Part shown: one piece after another, positions 62,627 to 64,000 of the stretch
How positions within the stretch are numbered: the stretch's first letter is position 1
Layout of the letters: each line of letters begins with the position of its first letter
Assembly: GCA_034509425.1 (NCBI GenBank)
Contig: JAVTVJ010000791.1
Span: 1,116,001-1,180,000, forward strand
DNA: 64,000 bases
Origin: Eopsaltria australis
Taxonomy: Eukaryota > Chordata > Aves > Passeriformes > Petroicidae
Direction of reading: 5' to 3'
Made by a program: the position numbers and the translations under genes
Notes under the pieces: model-generated
Told to the model about the DNA's origin: nothing
The model's database searches: none
The model's input: only the letters and a program-made list of their open reading frames with translations

Positions 62627-64000
62627 TCACCCACCAGGTGCAGCCCGGTCCCTGAGCAAAGACAACCCCCGGATGGGATTGTCTTTACTTGAGGCAGAGT
62701 TTACCCAAACAGTCTTTCCCAGCATACCTCTCATGTGTACTACTGGAACTTTATCTCCATCTGTTGTTCGCAAGGGGTCAGAGTGGGCAGGCCCGGCCCG
62801 GCTGGAGGAACCTCGGGTGTTCACTAACCATGTGGCCTTTCCCAAATTAGTCTCCCAGTTCTTGAACGTCCCCCCACCCAGTGCTTTCAAAGTGGTTTTG
62901 AGCAGGCCATTGTACCGTTCAACTTTCCCAGCTGCTGGTGCATGATAAGGGATATGGTACACCCACTCGATGCCATGTTCCCTAGCCCAGGTGTTTATAA
63001 GGCTATTTTTGAAGTGAGTCCCATTGTCGGATTCAATTCTCTCGGGGGTACCATGTCTCCAAAGAACCTGTTTTTCGAGGCCCAGGAGGGTGTTCCGGGC
63101 AGTGGCATGAGGCACAGGGTAGGTCTCCAGCCATCCTGTGGTGGCTTCCACCATTGTGAGAACATAGCGCTTGCCTTGGCGGGTCTGGGGCAGTGTGATG
63201 TAATCAATCTGCCAAGCCTCTCCATACTTGTATTTGGACCACCGTCCACCATACCATAGAGGCTTTACCCGCTTGGCCTGTTTGATCGCAGCGCATGTCT
63301 CACAATCATGGATCACCTGGGAGATATTGTCCATGGTTAGGTCCACCCCTCGGTCTCGTGCCCACTTATAGGTGGCATCTCTGCCTTGGTGGCCTGAGGC
63401 ATCATGGGCCCATCGGGCTAGGAACAGCTCCCCTTTGTGTTGCCAGTCTAAATCTATCTGTGCCACCTCAATCTTTGCGGCGTGATCTACCTGCTTGTTG
63501 TTCTGGTGTTCTTCGTGAGCTCGGCTCTTAGGGACATGGGCGTCTACATGGCGGACTTTTACGGGTAGCTTCTCTACCCGAGTGGCAATGTCTTTCCATT
63601 CATCAGCTGCCCAGATTGGCTTTCCTCTACGCTGCCAGTTGGCCTTTTTCCACCTTTCCAGCCAACCCCATAGAGCAGTGGCTACCATCCACGAATCGGT
63701 GTAGAGATAGAGCTTTGGCCACTTCTCTCTCTCAGCAATGTCCAGGGCCAGCTGAACAGCTTTGAGTTCAGCAAATTGGCTCGACCCACCTTCTCTTTCA
63801 GTGGCTTCTGCAACTTGTCGTGTGGGGCTCCACACAGCTGCTTTCCACTTCCGGTTCATCCCTATGATGCGACAGGAACCGTCAGTGAAAAGGGCGTAGC
63901 ACTTTTCTTCATCTAGCAGTTGATTATATGGTGGAGCCTCCTCAGCCCGGGTCACTTGTTCTTGCTCCTCTTCATCAGTGAGACCAAAACTCTCACCTTC
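62627..64000 (-). CDS. Partial pol of an ERVL-type endogenous retrovirus: RNase H and integrase
   Basis: The frame is open from the window edge (64000) to a TGA at 62627-62629, at least 457 codons, so the GTG at 63953-63955 is not the true start and the reverse transcriptase should lie beyond the edge. Numbering from that GTG, the RNase H part (about 18-165) has the full catalytic set: Asp25 in TDGS, Glu63 in AELKA, Asp87 in TDS and Asp157 in VDHAA. It removes RNA from the RNA-DNA hybrid. The integrase (about 170-440) has the zinc-binding His184, His189, Cys218, Cys221, and the DDE triad Asp251, Asp310, Glu346 with exactly 35 residues between the last two; it joins viral DNA to host DNA. The C-terminal end is frameshifted at 62666-62670. 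The order RNase H, integrase, then LTR without env fits ERVL. Class assignment rests on pattern and the 5-bp TSD of the related solo LTR. Confidence 0.93.
   Translation of the reverse strand, partial: EGESFGLTDEEEQEQVTRAEEAPPYNQLLDEEKCYALFTDGSCRIIGMNRKWKAAVWSPTRQVAEATEREGGSSQFAELKAVQLALDIAEREKWPKLYLYTDSWMVATALWGWLERWKKANWQRRGKPIWAADEWKDIATRVEKLPVKVRHVDAHVPKSRAHEEHQNNKQVDHAAKIEVAQIDLDWQHKGELFLARWAHDASGHQGRDATYKWARDRGVDLTMDNISQVIHDCETCAAIKQAKRVKPLWYGGRWSKYKYGEAWQIDYITLPQTRQGKRYVLTMVEATTGWLETYPVPHATARNTLLGLEKQVLWRHGTPERIESDNGTHFKNSLINTWAREHGIEWVYHIPYHAPAAGKVERYNGLLKTTLKALGGGTFKNWETNLGKATWLVNTRGSSSRAGPAHSDPLRTTDGDKVPVVHMRGMLGKTVWVNSASSKDNPIRGLSLLRDRAAPGG

Overview
The window looks like bird nuclear DNA, most likely from a songbird. 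It is AT-rich and has no recognisable host exons. Its interspersed repeats are CR1 LINE fragments, several ending in the ATTCTATGATTCTATG-type 3' tail typical of avian CR1, and several families of LTRs of the kind found on avian ERVL-class endogenous retroviruses. The bird assignment rests on repeat content; the songbird part is inference. I recognise no host protein-coding gene, tRNA, rRNA or CRISPR array. The window reads as a gene desert or the inside of a very long intron.

Layout: 1-4318 unassigned; 4325-4665 small solo-LTR-like element; 4719-4766 hairpin; 4770-5643 CR1 (-); 7200-7827 truncated LTR (-) abutting a CR1 (+) at 7828-8420; 8760-9137 small LTR-like element; 10621-11201 solo LTR (+) with a perfect 5-bp target-site duplication (TSD); 12045-12465 CR1 (+); 13009-13995 LTR-like block; 16240-17230 possible degraded retrovirus (-); 21603-22330 and 22854-23325 two CR1s (-); 25470-26366 old LTR (-); 34786-37145 a long CR1 (+) with dead endonuclease and reverse transcriptase; 39260-40046 solo LTR (-) with a perfect TSD; 40384-40735 LTR remnant (-); 43660-46569 a cluster of two solo LTRs (+) and a CR1 (+); 57570-57940 LTR-like R-U5; 61569-64000 the 3' end of an ERVL-type provirus on the minus strand, running off the right edge.

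The most substantial item is that provirus: an open pol reading frame of at least 457 codons holding complete RNase H and integrase active sites, followed by a short spacer with no env, a polypurine tract and a 3' LTR. A solo LTR of the same family, in the opposite orientation and with a perfect 5-bp TSD, lies about 17 kb to the left. The C-terminus of the integrase is broken by a frameshift at a run of five identical bases.

I did not find a convincing undescribed biological system. The second-look items are the provirus, the inverted LTR pairs, small perfect hairpins, a possible retroviral coding relic near 17 kb, and a putative ancient SINE/LINE tail near 11.7 kb.
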